The position numbers and the translations under genes were made by a program. From Isoetes taiwanensis (taxonomy: Eukaryota > Streptophyta > Lycopodiopsida > Isoetales > Isoetaceae), in assembly GCA_021234155.1 (NCBI GenBank), contig JAJEKV010000046.1:2663258-2727257 (forward strand): 64,000 nucleotides of DNA, written 5' to 3'. Under the pieces are notes generated by a model. That model ran no database searches. It was not told where the DNA came from and saw only the letters and a program-made list of their open reading frames with translations. Within the stretch, counting starts at the first letter, position 1. The number at the start of each line of letters is the position of its first letter. Shown piece after piece: positions 13,201-24,300 of the stretch.

Positions 13201-15759
13201 GTCAACATCAGGGTAGTCGATACTGTTTGCATGTCGAGGAATAATGGCAGGCAGGAGTGCGGAAGCCTATCACCCAGGGATTCGCGATGGAACTCCTTGC
13301 CTGATCTTGGCTATGGCAATTCCTCCATCAAGAAGGCATTTGATAATTATGTTGGCAGCCACTCTTCATACGGAGCCAACTAACACCTCAAATGTGCCAT
13401 TACAGAAGCGCTGGCCTTCTTTCTTTCCACAAAGCTAGGAGCAGCTGATCATCTCACAGGAATCAAGCGATACCAGCAGCTTTATGTGGTCATATCCTCA
13501 ACCAATTCTTTAGAACCCCAAATCGAGAAGTCCTTTAAAGTGATTTACACGTAGTAAGCCAGAGTCGCCAAGACACAGAGCAAGGTCACTTAGATATTTC
13601 TTCCACAAAGAGCCAGGCCCAGCAAAAGGCTTTCTGTGTGGGAGGCGCGCTTAGTGGTGGACATACTGGGACACGCAAGGTGGGGAGAAAGGTATTGCAG
13701 TGCCTTCTCCATATCTTCTAATTATTTGTTTTTTCAAGCTCAAGCCTTTGTAGTTTTCACATGTATCTTCTTTTATACCCACAATTACGGTGGGAGTTAG
13801 GGGACGCCGGAAAAATCCTTTAGCAGGTATTGCCTCCTATGTCTGTGAGAATCTGTATCTTGCTCGCTATTCAGCTCCTCTGGAACTCCCTCTTAGCGAC
13901 TTTCTTTCATGGATAATGCATTAACTCTCATTTTGGAAAACATTAATTCCTTATGCCCAACTTCCTTACCTCATGAGCTACTTGGACACGGCTGCATCTT
14001 CTTCATCTCAATTGCATTGAGTAATGCGATCACAATACATGAATTTTGTGGTTCCTAAAATATACCCACTGCTTGTCGCCGGTGTTTGTCTACCTTACTC
14101 ATGTAAAATCCCTCTATCTTTGAATAGCGACTTTTACTAAAACAATGATAAATTTTCAGGGTTCACCTTTAAAAGAGTACGACCCTCTTGCACATTTTCT
14201 TGTACTAAGCAGGCCACTAATCTCTATTAATACGGAGCTACAAATGCTTGTCTTGTCACGAGTTCCACAATATAATGTCCTTCTTTCCCAGCTCATGCGA
14301 GAAGGGTCTTAAATCCTCCGACACAACTCTCCCATACCTATATTTTATTCATAAATAGCCACGGCATGAAGCTGGAGCCAGAGGACGTTCTGCAATTCTA
14401 CGAAACTCTGACAGTAAGAACCATAGATGCCCCTGCAGAGCTTGGAAATACAAACCCGCCAGGCCACTAAAAGGTACTCGCATTAGAGGCACATTCTTGA
14501 TACGTGAAGCTTGGCTGCTGCAGAGGAGGGCACGAGGATTTCTTTGCTCATGTCAAATGGTCCAGAATCAAACTGGGAATTCAATTCAACATTCCCACTC
14601 ACTTGGCCCTAAAGCACATTAAAGGCAAGCCAGTACCTTCATATATAACAAATAAAATAGAGGTTACCTCTTACTTGCAAAAGAATGCAATTTTCGCTTG
14701 TTAGATACCTTCCAGCCCAACTTCAGCAAAGCCTGCTGCACCTCTTCTTTGCTTGGTCCTTGACTCCTTACGTATTCATGGCGGCATGCCGCGTGTCTCT
14801 TAGATGGGAATATGATCTTTCATGGCAGCATTAAGACATCCGGTTCTTGGGAAAAGCGATTAGAAGCCTTTCACACATGGCACAAACAACAGGAATGTCA
14901 TCAGAAAGTTTAACTTGCCCATCATCCCACCAACCCATTTACTCTGTACTTTCAGCTTGTTAACATCAAAATTCTAGTTTTCTTCTTGAAACTTTGCAAA
15001 TATGTGACCATCTTCTTTTCTCTTTAGGGGATTTGATTCTCCTTGCAAATGTCAGCTCCTCCTCTAACATTGCAAGGCTGATCTCCTTCTCCACAACTCT
15101 CCCTTCTCCTCTGCCACGAAGGTTCGCTCATGTGCTCGGCGCGGCCCAGCCTTGGACTTCAAATTAGGCTGCACGTTCAAAATTACACAAGGTATCATCT
15201 CCACCTTTTACCGCCGCGTTTCTCATTCCAAGACACCAAAATATAGCATCTGCGGTTTACCATAGGCATCCTTACCAAGAACACAATTCAAACTGTCTTT
15301 TTGATTCTTTGGCTGCTGACTTTGAACTTAGCTTCTTCAAGCTTAACTTGCCATTTAGCTTATCAAACCTATATTGCTAACGGATAACCTACTTCTTCTG
15401 AAATTTCAAATCACGATACATCATCCCCAAAAAGCGAGGAGTATCTTCCATGAGAACAAGTTCATCATCATGATTTACCTCTTCATTTGAATTACGCTCC
15501 TGCGGCTATATGACGATGCGGTCTACCATCTCCAAATTGGAGATTTTGAGATGAAATGCTCTCAACTGCTTGATCCTCTGCCTTTTTTGGCAATGCGGGC
15601 TCTCCAGCCACCTTGATAGTAACCTGCGTCTGCCTTGACCCTTAAACCACCTCCACGCCTTGGCGGCAGTACTTCCTATCTCCAAAATACAAATTCTTTC
15701 TCATCCTCCATTGGCAAAATCCATCACTTTCACCCATGCCGAGTCCCCACATCATTTCA
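7281..15759. other. Long unresolved decayed region
   Basis: About 8.5 kb with no confident gene. Some minus-strand sequence just left of 7,700 may continue the gypsy relic. A TATA-like TCTATATAAGG at 9,315-9,325 followed by a repeated AAACCCCTCTG (9,364 and 9,401) could be an LTR relic. Open frames of up to 104 codons around 13 kb look like chance frames. Most of this is probably ancient transposon sequence beyond recognition by eye. Confidence 0.35.
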
Positions 15760-16420
15760 TTTTCCCGGTCAATGCTTTTTGCAAAAAACAACACAAAACT
15801 CACGATGTTCAGGCACTAATATCCGGATTCCTTCAAAATGGCATGTAGTTTTAAAGTCTCTGTGTAGACTTTTGCCAAGAATATCTACGTAGGAATTACA
15901 TGTGTTTTCTACATATTTGTTTTTTAATAACGATGGATACTTAGTTTTCAAGTGTTACTTTCCTAAAAATAAAGCCATGTGGACACCAATAAAACTTTGA
16001 AGATCACGTATTTGTTTTTCATCAGTAATTTCGCATCAATACTAAAACCACCTACACAGTTCTCATGCCATTAGAATCCCACATATTTGTTTTAGCTGTT
16101 ATTTTACAAAAGAAAACAAGCTAAAAAATACGCGTATATAGATTTTTGTCGGAATTTTGCTAGAAACTATATGTAATTTTTAGCTAAAATTATGTTTTTG
16201 TATCTTTGCTTTTAAAACTAACTTTAGTTTTCAGAGTGTTGTTTTCCTCAAAGTAGACATGTAGTTTTCATAAGGAAACTTAAAAGCGGCCTACATGTAG
16301 TGCTTTGACAAATTAGTTGTGGTTTTTGGTGTTGTTTTTCCTCGATATACTATATACAATCGACTACGAACAACCGACCGCATTAAATTGTTTTTTAAAG
16401 TAACAATTGTTTTTAATTAT
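15760..16420. repeat. ACATGTGG-rich dispersed repeat, copy A
   Basis: This block is the reverse complement of 29,040-29,720, block for block. Shared landmarks are AGACTTTTGCCAA, GGAATTACATGTG, TAGTTTTCAAGTGTT and the block GTTGTTTTTCCTC before TATACTATATA. Both copies carry recurrent TACATGTGG/GTTTTT motifs and runs of TTTTTAG. No coding potential is seen. The identity suggests a non-autonomous transposon family. Confidence 0.6.
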
Positions 16421-16679
16421 TTGTTTTAAAATAGAGAAACCACATATATAAAGCTATATTTATTATTTAAAAAGCATTGTATTGTTTTTAGCACATTGTT
16501 TTTAGGTTGCCCCAAGGAGATGTATATATAAAACACTAAGTCCCAAGATTCTCTTTCACTTGATTTGTAGTATAGGGGCCCAGGATTTGTCTTTCGAGAA
16601 AATGTGGGAAAACTGAAAAGATACAAAAGAAATTTATCTTTGTAGGAAATTAAGTTCGGGCTGCCAAACACTGCGAGAT

Positions 16680-17470
16680 GATGCTAAAGGAGTCCGACCT
16701 ACTATCGATGAAAGTGAAGCAATATATGGAAACGCAGCGAAGGTACAAATTCAGGCAAATGGATGAAAGCATGTTTTAGGTATAGCAATGAAAGGCGGTG
16801 AATCCAAAGGTTGGATAAAGCAGATATAAGAAAAATGGCTAGGACGCTGGGGGATGTCTCTTAAGTCAATGCCCCAAGAGAAAGCTATAATCAGGGAATG
16901 GGTTAGAGTCAGTGTGCAATACAAAATATGGCAAGGGGCATGGCTAAAAATGAAGTACTACCAGGAAAGAATGAATCCGCATTTGAGACCAATGCTTTAC
17001 CTCAATGAAGGGGTCTCAACACACAAAAGACATGCCACCCATAGAATGAGGCTCAGTTCACACCACTTAGGCATCGAAGTAGGGAGATGGGGGAGTGATC
17101 GAGAGAAATGACTCTACAAGGTCTGCAATTTGGGTGATATGGAGGATGAGGAGCACTTCATTATGCTCTGCCCTGCATATCAGAACTTGAGAGACAGAAC
17201 GAGTATGAGTTCAACATCCCTTGGGAAGTTCTTTACACAATTGGGGCATCTAATGGAGAAATTTCTACTGAAAGCACAAGAGATAAGAGAGACGTCAATT
17301 AAAAGCTATAAATATCTACTGCAAGAATACGACGAGGATATGAGAGATGAGGAAGTAGTGTTGCTACATCCGGAGCACACTTGAGTTGTAAAAAACTGAT
17401 TTTAGTTTTCTATATCTGTAACATCTAATAGACCTGATGGTCTGATAGATGGAAAAATAAAAATCTCTCT
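16680..17470 (+). mobile_element. LINE C-terminal (RVT zinc-finger) fragment
   Basis: Plus-strand translation gives RLSSHHLGIEVGRW followed by a degraded C-x-C segment and MEDEEHFIMLCPAY. This is the His-Cys tail that follows the reverse transcriptase in many non-LTR elements (family knowledge). It sits in two frames (16,854-17,111 and 17,130-17,384) separated by a single stop, and runs on to a Glu-rich end at 17,384. The RT core is absent. It points toward the minus-strand copy at 17.9-18.6 kb, so two LINE 3' ends face each other with about 450 bp between them. Confidence 0.65.
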
Positions 17471-17515
17471 CCCGCCTCCCTCCCTCCCACCCCACACACA
17501 CACACGACACGCACA
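17463..17515. repeat. Pyrimidine and CA simple repeats
   Basis: A CTCTCTCCCGCCTCCCTCCC run is followed by (CA)n and ACACGACACGC at the end of the plus-strand LINE fragment. It may be its 3' tail or a later microsatellite. Confidence 0.6.
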
Positions 17516-17910
17516 TAGAGGTCGGCCATATGATCGAAAAAAAATCGTCTCTCGCACTATACGCCGAGAGACAATTTTGAGAGACTATGAGAGAGAATAA
17601 TCTTTAATCGCTTAACAAGGCCGTTAGCCAGAAAAATACCCCTTTACGCCAGATTTTTTTTTTATTGGACTTGTTTTTATTTTCAGCCAGTTCTTATTCG
17701 ACCCATGTTCTTCTGTTCATCGGATGAACAAGAGCAGAATCGTCCGACCAAATTTCAATGTCGGTCTTATCTAGATTTCTTTCGGGGTTTTCTATTCGGT
17801 TGTCCTGTAGCAGATGGGGTATGCCAGATTTTTGTATTGTGGCTATACTAAGATAAAGAACTCAACACAGAGCATCCTAATCCCTAGACATAATCAACAA
17901 ACATCAAACA

Positions 17911-18600
17911 GAATAGAAGAATAGAATAGAATAGGTTTTTTATTGTCCACGGAGACCAATTGGCCTATGGGACCCAAACAAAAAGAGAGCAGCAAGCGTC
18001 AGGATTAAAAAACCCCCGCCCCGAAGGGTTTTCGAGGAAAAAACCTTAGCAGTAATAAGTATGCTGGCACGCTGTACAATTGTATAGGACAGTTCAATAC
18101 TGTCCCGGAATACAACTGAGTCCATGCATCCATAACCTCCTGGAGGTATGACCCCAACAAACCCACTGACGCCGTATTCAATAACTCATGCAACGGTTGG
18201 TCAGGCACTAGTAATCGAACATACCGCTCTCGGATATGGGCAAATGCTGGGCAGATCTGGAGGGCATGACATCATCCTCAATGGCGATCTGGTGGCAACA
18301 CTGGCAAAGCCTTTCCTCCCGTGCTTCCCGAGCCCAACGTCCTGTCTCAATGCGGAGATGATGTGCACCCGTGCGAATGGAAGCTATAAATTTGCGCTTC
18401 TTCATGGGCAAATGGGTGTACAAGTACTGGTGTGGGCCTCGCGTGAGCCTAGGATTGACTTGCTGCTGATAGTGTGCCAGCTTAACGTGCATCAGAGCAT
18501 CTGCATCAGAAACCCATTCAGAAATCTCCAAAGCCTGGAGCAAGAAAATTGAAGATTGGGTCATCTCTACCTGCTGCAAAGAGGAAGATTTTGCAGCCAG
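17911..18600 (-). mobile_element. LINE 3' end with pentanucleotide tail, copy 2
   Basis: The minus-strand frame 18,579-18,208 contains RTGAHHLRIETGRW, then an E-R-L-C-x-x-C segment and IEDDV. These correspond to HHLGIEVGRW...MEDEEH of the plus-strand LINE fragment. Downstream (leftward) is a non-coding tail ending in GACAATAAAAAACC and a (TATTC)n run at 17,911-17,935. The same tail layout occurs at 1.03 kb, 38.9 kb, 26.64 kb and 49.15 kb. The element is 5' truncated and lacks the RT core. Confidence 0.7.
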
Positions 18601-18697
18601 AGTTCATCAAACAATTCAGAAGCAATAATTTTGATAACTTGTATTGTGGCCTTCTTCAAGTAGTGCAAGAAGTTTAGGGAGCATGCCCAACACTCGA

Positions 18698-18812
18698 GCA
18701 TATCTTTGGAGGAGCATGCCCAACACTCGAGAAAAGTACTTGAAAAGTTGAGGAGATATCAGCTTTATGCGAAGCTATCCAAGTGTCACTTCGTGACAGA
18801 AAGGGTAGAGCA
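18698..18812 (+). pseudogene. Ty3/gypsy RT fragment, 5' part
   Basis: Translation in frame from about 18,698 gives SLEEHAQHSRKVLEKLRRYQ and then LYAKLSKCHF. This is the end of the palm and start of the thumb of a gypsy reverse transcriptase. Just before it is a local duplication of GGAGCATGCCCAACACTCGAG-like sequence. The reading stops at 18,812 where a LINE-like insertion begins, and resumes at 20,085. The upstream RT with its YXDD box is missing. Confidence 0.8.
18800..18812. repeat. Target-site duplication, left copy
   Basis: AAAGGGTAGAGCA here is repeated exactly at 20,072-20,084, flanking the insertion. Thirteen base pairs is a normal length for LINE target duplications. Confidence 0.85.
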
Positions 18813-20071
18813 GGTTTGACGGGTACATGAAAATGACTTCTTGGCGCCTTCACGGCTAGGGCGGTAGCGGAGAAAGGGGCCGCCCTTTTTCTCTGCTCAC
18901 GGCACTGCGGTGACACCTAATTTCGTTCAAAATCTTGTTCCTGGCTGCTAGAAGGGGTTTTGGCTTCCTACATAATCCAGATTTTGCTTATATCAGGCTG
19001 TTAATTGGTGATTCTTGGATCTTCTTCATGGCGGTCTCTTCAGCCCAAACGATTTTTCCACTAACGTGGACTTATTCTGATGCTTCCCCTTTGGTAAGCT
19101 TAGTGATTTTCATGAATTTAGCAAAGGCATGGAATAGTTCTGATAGGTTTCCAGCAGCCCAAGATTCTTGTTTCTTGGTTAGTCCATCTGAACATGTGAT
19201 TTAGGGATGAGCCGGATCTTGCAGAATAGGTTCTTCTTTGTTTCTTTTATGGATAAGCACACCGAAACGGCGCAGATGCCTATAAGGTAGAATAAAATCG
19301 AAGCAGGCTATGAGAGAAGATGATTCAAAGTTTCAGTTTTATTGGCAGTCTAAATATTTCTTACAAGTCTATTATGCTGGAAACTTTTCCCCTCCTCTTG
19401 CTCTTTCTTGCTAGCGGAAAGATCTAGGGATGTTTTCTTGGAAGAAGCAGAGTAAATTCTTGATCTTAAATTACAGTTTTAAAACAAAATGTCAGGTTAT
19501 TTGAGATTGCCGAGCTAGGGATCTGATTGTGCCCAGGAAGATGCTTCCATATCAAGACCAGATATCATGAGCCAGGATTTAGGGAGAGTTCTGGTGGCTG
19601 GGCTGTGTCTAGCCAATTACAGGTCAGCTGACTGGTGCACCCCGACAATGCAGCATCTCCTTTTAATCACACATTCGGTAATAAAATTGTATATTTGGAT
19701 CATAGTCTGAAGTATGGGATTCCCTGAGCAGAGCGGGAGACTGTTCAGGTTACTCTTCATCTCTTCCATCTTCATTTCTATTTTTGCAAGAGGTTTTTGG
19801 AGCATTCAAGATTTGTTTGCAGCTGCGGAAAATGGGCACTTGGCTCCTATAGTACTCTGTTTAATTGGGAAGATGTTAATACTGTAGTACTGGTTAGACA
19901 AAAGAAGAGGTTGAGAGAGGCTCATGTGTACTTTAGCTACAGACATGACTCAGATCCAGATGGGATCCTTTGTACTTAACTTATATCTGATCCATAGAGG
20001 GATCTCTGTATTGTAATTCTTCCTATCTGATTAATACAGAAACTTCGTTCCTTCAAAAAAAAAAAAAAAAA
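18813..20071 (+). mobile_element. LINE-like insertion inside gypsy RT
   Basis: A 1,259-bp insert ends in about 20 A (to 20,071-20,074) and is flanked by exact 13-bp duplications, the signature of target-primed reverse transcription. The last 100 bp (CTGTATTGTAATTCTTCC, TTAATACAG, AACTTCG) resemble plant L1-type LINE 3' ends. The insert has no confident RT domain. The open frame 18,935-19,204 has no motif I recognise, so this is either a 5'-truncated or internally deleted LINE or a retroposed transcript. It disrupts the gypsy RT between two adjoining conserved blocks and is therefore younger than it. Confidence 0.75.
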
Positions 20072-20084
20072 AAAGGGTAGAGCA
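20072..20084. repeat. Target-site duplication, right copy
   Basis: Exact match to 18,800-18,812, directly after the poly(A) run. Confidence 0.85.
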
Positions 20085-20650
20085 CAACGAAAGGATTTCC
20101 ACTGGCCTTGCGAAGTTTGAAGTGATAATTGATTGGCCAGCACCAAAGAATATCCATGAAGTGAGGAGCTTCCTCGGCTTAGCAGGGTATTATAGAAAGT
20201 TCGTCAAGAACTTTGCAACGGTAGCAGCGCCATTAACGGTCCTCACCAAAGCGGAGAAGATAAAGGATTGGGCGAGTCATTGGCAAAAGAAGGCCCATGC
20301 AACGTTTGAGATGTTGAAAGAAGCTTTAACGACTGCCCCAGCCTTAGTGTTGCCTGACCCAGAGAAAGACAAGTTGGTGGCAACGGATGCTAGTAAGATT
20401 GCAGTCTTACTAGCAGTCTTAATGCAGGAGGGGTCGATGCAGGAGGGGAGGATGATAGTGTATGAATCAGAGAAGATGAACGATGCTGAAACACGTTACC
20501 CAACCCATGACCAGGAGTCGCTAGCAGTGGTGAGAGCATTGAGAATATCGAGGCATTATCTATTGGGAAGGAAGTTCCAATTAGATACGGACCATCAAAG
20601 TCTACAATATATCTTCACCCAACTACATCTCAACTTGAGACAAAAGGAGA
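20085..20650 (+). pseudogene. Ty3/gypsy RT thumb and RNase H
   Basis: The frame contains [20 protein letters not shown] followed by [10 protein letters not shown] (RT C-terminal block). RNase H follows: LVATDASK carries the first catalytic Asp, then [19 protein letters not shown] and [10 protein letters not shown] short repeated [11 protein letters not shown] lies within RNase H. The frame is lost near 20,645, where the next block continues in another frame (from about 20,654). It follows the RT fragment at 18.7 kb once the LINE insertion is discounted. Confidence 0.88.
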
Positions 20651-20653
20651 TGG

Positions 20654-21110
20654 ATGGAGTTATTGGAGGAGTACGACTTTGTCATCATGTACAAGCCAGG
20701 TAAGCTCAATGTGGTTGTGGATGCGCTCTCAAGGCACCCCTTGACAATGAGAGTCCATTGCAATGCCATATCAACACTCACCAGTGATTTTAGCAAGAAG
20801 ATAGAAGAAATGTTGCCAACGGACCGAGACTTCAAGGAAGCATGGGCAAGCCTTTCTAAGAAGGCAGGAACGGACAAAGAGAGGGAAACCTTAAAGCATT
20901 TTAAGAAGGAAGGTAACCTATTGTACCATAAGAAAAAATTATGTATACCAAAGTCATCAGGAGTCAGGAAGTCGATACTCCATGACACATACAATAATCC
21001 AATAGCCGGCCATGCAGGTTTTATGAAGACCTATTTTAAGATCAGAAGTAGCTACTTCTGTCCCGGCATAAAGAACAGATAAGTATATTCGTGAGTGCCA
21101 GCTATGTCAG
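20654..21110 (+). pseudogene. Gypsy RNase H end and integrase H2C2 finger
   Basis: [20 protein letters not shown] followed by ALSRH is the RNase H terminus. Downstream, H-D-T-Y-N-N-P-I-A-G-H-A-G-F and, past a frameshift near 21,080, ECQLCQQ-K form the HHCC zinc finger of the integrase. The frame shift after 21,082 breaks the polyprotein. Confidence 0.85.
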
Positions 21111-21620
21111 CAGACGAAGGTAGAACAACTCCGAATTCCTAGAGCATTAGAGCCATTGCCTGTGCCAAATGCAAAATGGGAGGCAATAAGCATGGGCTTT
21201 ATTACAGGGCTCCCGAGAACCATAAGGGGCAAAGACATCTTGATGGTAGTAGTGGACAAATTATCAAAGATGACACATTTTGTGCCGTGCAGGACCACAT
21301 ACACGGCATTAGATACTGCCTTATTGTTCACCAAAGAGATCTTTAGACTCCACGAGATGCCGAGAGAAATAATCTCGGATAGAAGTTCATGAGCGCATTC
21401 TGACAAGACTTGCTCAGCACGATTTAGATGAAGCTCTCCATGAGTACGGCGTATCATCCTTAGACGGATGGGCAGACGGAGCGCATTAATCGAATCATAG
21501 AAGATATGTTGAGAAATTATGTCTGGGACAAGCAATCTAAGTGGGATGATTTCATTCACTTGGTGGAGTTTGCCTATAATAGCACCAAGCAAGAATCTTC
21601 CTAGATGCCCTCCTTCATGA
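21111..21620 (+). pseudogene. Gypsy integrase core, degraded
   Basis: The frame 21,156-21,392 holds the integrase core: ISMGFITGLPRTIRGKD and VVVDKLSKMTHFVP, then MPREIISDR. The position normally occupied by the first catalytic Asp (M-D-F-I in the family) is Gly here. The second Asp (SDR) is present. After a stop, T-E-R-I-N-R-I-I-E-D with the catalytic Glu region appears near 21,480 in another frame. The loss of the Asp plus stops makes it inactive. Confidence 0.82.
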
Positions 21621-21769
21621 TCAATTATGGGTATCAATGCTTGACACCAGATATGTGGCACAATCCAGTGTCCAAGGTTGAAGTCTCTCAGCAGATGCTA
21701 TCTGATATGCAGCAGCTAATGGAAGAAGTGAAAGGATATCTCCTAGCAGCAAGGAGCCGGTAGAAGAGT

Positions 21770-22262
21770 GTAGTCGATAAGCACAGAACAATAAGAGAGT
21801 TCTAAGTTAAGGACAATGTATGGCTAAAGATCAAGGTCAATCAAGCGAAGCTCCGCATCGGCAATTGTAAGAAACGTTATCCAAGATGGACTGGGCCGTT
21901 CAGGATAACCAAAAGAGTAGGTAACCAATCCTACAAGTTGGATCTGCGAGCACATCTCAAAATCCATAGGGTCTTCCATGTAAGTCTCCTAAAGAGGCAC
22001 ACTCCTAATCCAGAGGCAGTAGTGGAGACAACAGATTTACTGGAAATGACGAACGACCAGCTTGAAATCGTTCCAGAGGTTCTTCTTGACAGATCCTATA
22101 AGAAACAAGAAGATCCTAATTTCTCCAATACCTAGTGAAATGGACGCACTTGCCTGTGGAAGACGCTACTTTGGAGAAGCAGTACCCCCAATTCATGGAG
22201 CAATGCAAGGTTCGGCTCGTCACCGAAGTAGTCGACGCCAAACCGATAGGTGAGTGTGAGGT
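21770..22262 (+). pseudogene. Gypsy integrase C-terminus and chromodomain
   Basis: KIHRVFHVSLLKRHTPNP (21,959-22,012) is the conserved end of the integrase C-terminal domain. After EIVPEVLLDR a shifted frame gives K-W-T-H-L-P-V-E-D-A-T-L-E and then Q-Y-P-Q-F, the core of the chromodomain-like tail seen in chromoviruses such as Reina/Tekay-type elements. This places the element in the chromovirus branch of Ty3/gypsy. No 3' LTR is recognised downstream. Confidence 0.8.
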
Positions 22263-22659
22263 AGATTAAGAAGTCTACTCTCGTCGCCATGGAAGTAGAT
22301 GAACTTGAGAGATATGAGGTCATTTTGGCATGCATTGATAGGAAAACACCTCTAGTCAATGTCTACTATGGGAAGGACACCATTCTTCACGCCAAAGGTG
22401 ACCAAAGGTGTAGGCATGAGTGATCATCTTAGGCATGATAAGGCGGCGTCTCCACGGCCAAGACGGAAGAAACATCATCTTCCTACGCTGGGAGATTAGC
22501 CTTGCATCCATACCCGGGGGGTTCACGTATGTATTCCATAGAATACATGTGCGTGGACGGGAGAGGGGTTTTTTCGAAAAAAAAATAGCACGATACATGC
22601 GGGCGCCATACGTTTTGGCCCGTGATGTATGCATTTTCCACGGTCAGGGGGATGGATTT

Positions 22660-23111
22660 CTTGGAGCTGTGGCCGAGCCGTAAGAGTGCGTTTTAGGGTT
22701 TGAATCTGGCGCATGCCGGAAAAACGTTTTAGGATTTGGTGTTTGGGAGGTAATGTTTTGAAGTTTTTCGTCCCCCGCCACATAAAAAAATCTAGTACGA
22801 GTTTAGTCATGAACGGATTAGGAAGTAGTTAGACTAGCAAAGATAAACCATTGTTGATGCATTTGATTTTAAAGTCCATTTGCATTGTTGATGCTCGTTT
22901 TTGCAGTGCCAAGCTTCCCCTTTCTCCATTTCCGCCTCCATTCCGTGAGATCCGTGGTGGAAATCCCGGTTCTTAGATGGTTTTGCATCTAAGTAAGGTC
23001 TGTTAAGATCGGTTTTTGTGCATGCATGTCGGTAACGCTTTATACATTCAGAATTCAGAAGCAGCTCTCTAATATTACTTTGTTGTTTCCTTGCTTGTGT
23101 CAAAAAAAAAA
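22660..23111 (+). mobile_element. Possible tRNA-derived SINE
   Basis: TGGCCGAGCCG at 22,670-22,680 resembles a pol III A box of tRNA-Leu/Ser type, and GGGTTTGAATC at 22,696-22,706 resembles a B box. The stretch ends in an A run at 23,101-23,111. The A-B spacing (about 16 nt) is shorter than usual, and no target duplication was found, so this is tentative. Confidence 0.3.
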
Positions 23112-23319
23112 ATGGAAAGGACGATAGTTGTTAAGGTGAATGAAGGTTGTGGAATCGTGGCTGACCTTGGCCTCGTGATGGTGTCCCAAGAATGCACTTA
23201 CTTGGATGTCCGCAATGAAATAAGACACACTACCACCCCAATTCTGGGACCACACCTAAAAACAACAGTAACAAAAAGACCACATGTCGTTGTTCCAAAA
23301 AATCTACATGTGGTTATGT

Positions 23320-24195
23320 GGAGGTGTGGTTTATTAAGGAGACGGTGTAGTTTTTTTTATGGAGCTATAGTTTTTTTTTTTTTTGAAGGTGTAGTCTTTT
23401 TTTGAGGTGTCGTTTTTTTAAAAGAAGTGTTGCTTGTTTTTTTGAGGGGGTGTTGTTTTTAAGAAGGTGTTGTTGTTTGAGGTGTAGTTTATAACTAGGT
23501 GTAGTTTTTAAGTGGTCGTTTTTTATGGAAGTATAGTTTTTTGAAGTGTGGTTTATAAGGAGGTATAGTTTTTAAGTGGTTGTTTTTTAAGGAAGTATAG
23601 TTTTCTGAAGTGGTATGATTTTTTAATCGAGGTGTTGTTTTTTGAGGTGTCGTTTATAAGTGGGTGTAGTTTTTAAATAGCTGTTTTTTAAAGAAGTATG
23701 GTTTTTTGAAGTGTGGTTTATAAGCGGGTGTAGTTTTTAAGTGGCTTTTTTTTAAGGAAGTATGGTTTTCTGAAGTGGTATGATTTTTTTAATCGAGGTG
23801 TTGTTTTTTGAGGTGTCGTTTATAAGTGGGTGTAGTTTTTAAATAGCTATTTTTTAAAGAAGTATGGTTTTTTGAAGTGTGGTTTATAAGCGGGTGTAGT
23901 TTTTAAGTGGCTTTTTTTTTATGAAGTATGGTTTTCTGAAGTGGTGTAGTTTATAACTAGATGTAGTGTTTAAGAAGCTATTTTTAAGGAAATATGATTT
24001 TTTTGGTGTGGTTTATACAACTAGGTATAGTTTTTACGTAGCTATTTTTTAAAGTAAGTATGGTTTTTTGAGGTGTGGTTTTTAAGTAGGTGTAGTTTTT
24101 AAGTGGCTATTTTTTTACAGAAGTGTGGTTTTCTGAAGTGGCGTAGTTTTTACGCAGCTATTTCTTAAGGAAGTATGGTTTTTTTGAGGCTATTT
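23320..24195. repeat. T-rich higher-order tandem repeat
   Basis: Degenerate units of the form GGTGTAGTTTTTAAGTGG / GAAGTATGGTTTTCTGAAGTG are reiterated over about 870 bp. A higher-order unit of about 165 bp is repeated almost identically (23,591-23,755 and 23,756-23,921), and a third partial copy starts at about 23,923. Strand asymmetry is strong (T and G on plus, almost no C). Short frames here are artefacts of the repeat. Confidence 0.85.
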
Positions 24196-24300
24196 CTTAA
24201 GCAAAGCACCACCACCTGGAATATTGTTTGTTGCTCAACTTTGGGAATGTATTGTATTGTTTTACATTCGTGAAAAATAACTTCAATGGTTAGATCCAAC

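Noticed and set aside
12968-13438. Overlapping 64-104 codon frames at 13 kb
   Set aside because: Three overlapping frames in a locally stop-poor, GC-richer patch with no motif; best explained by chance.
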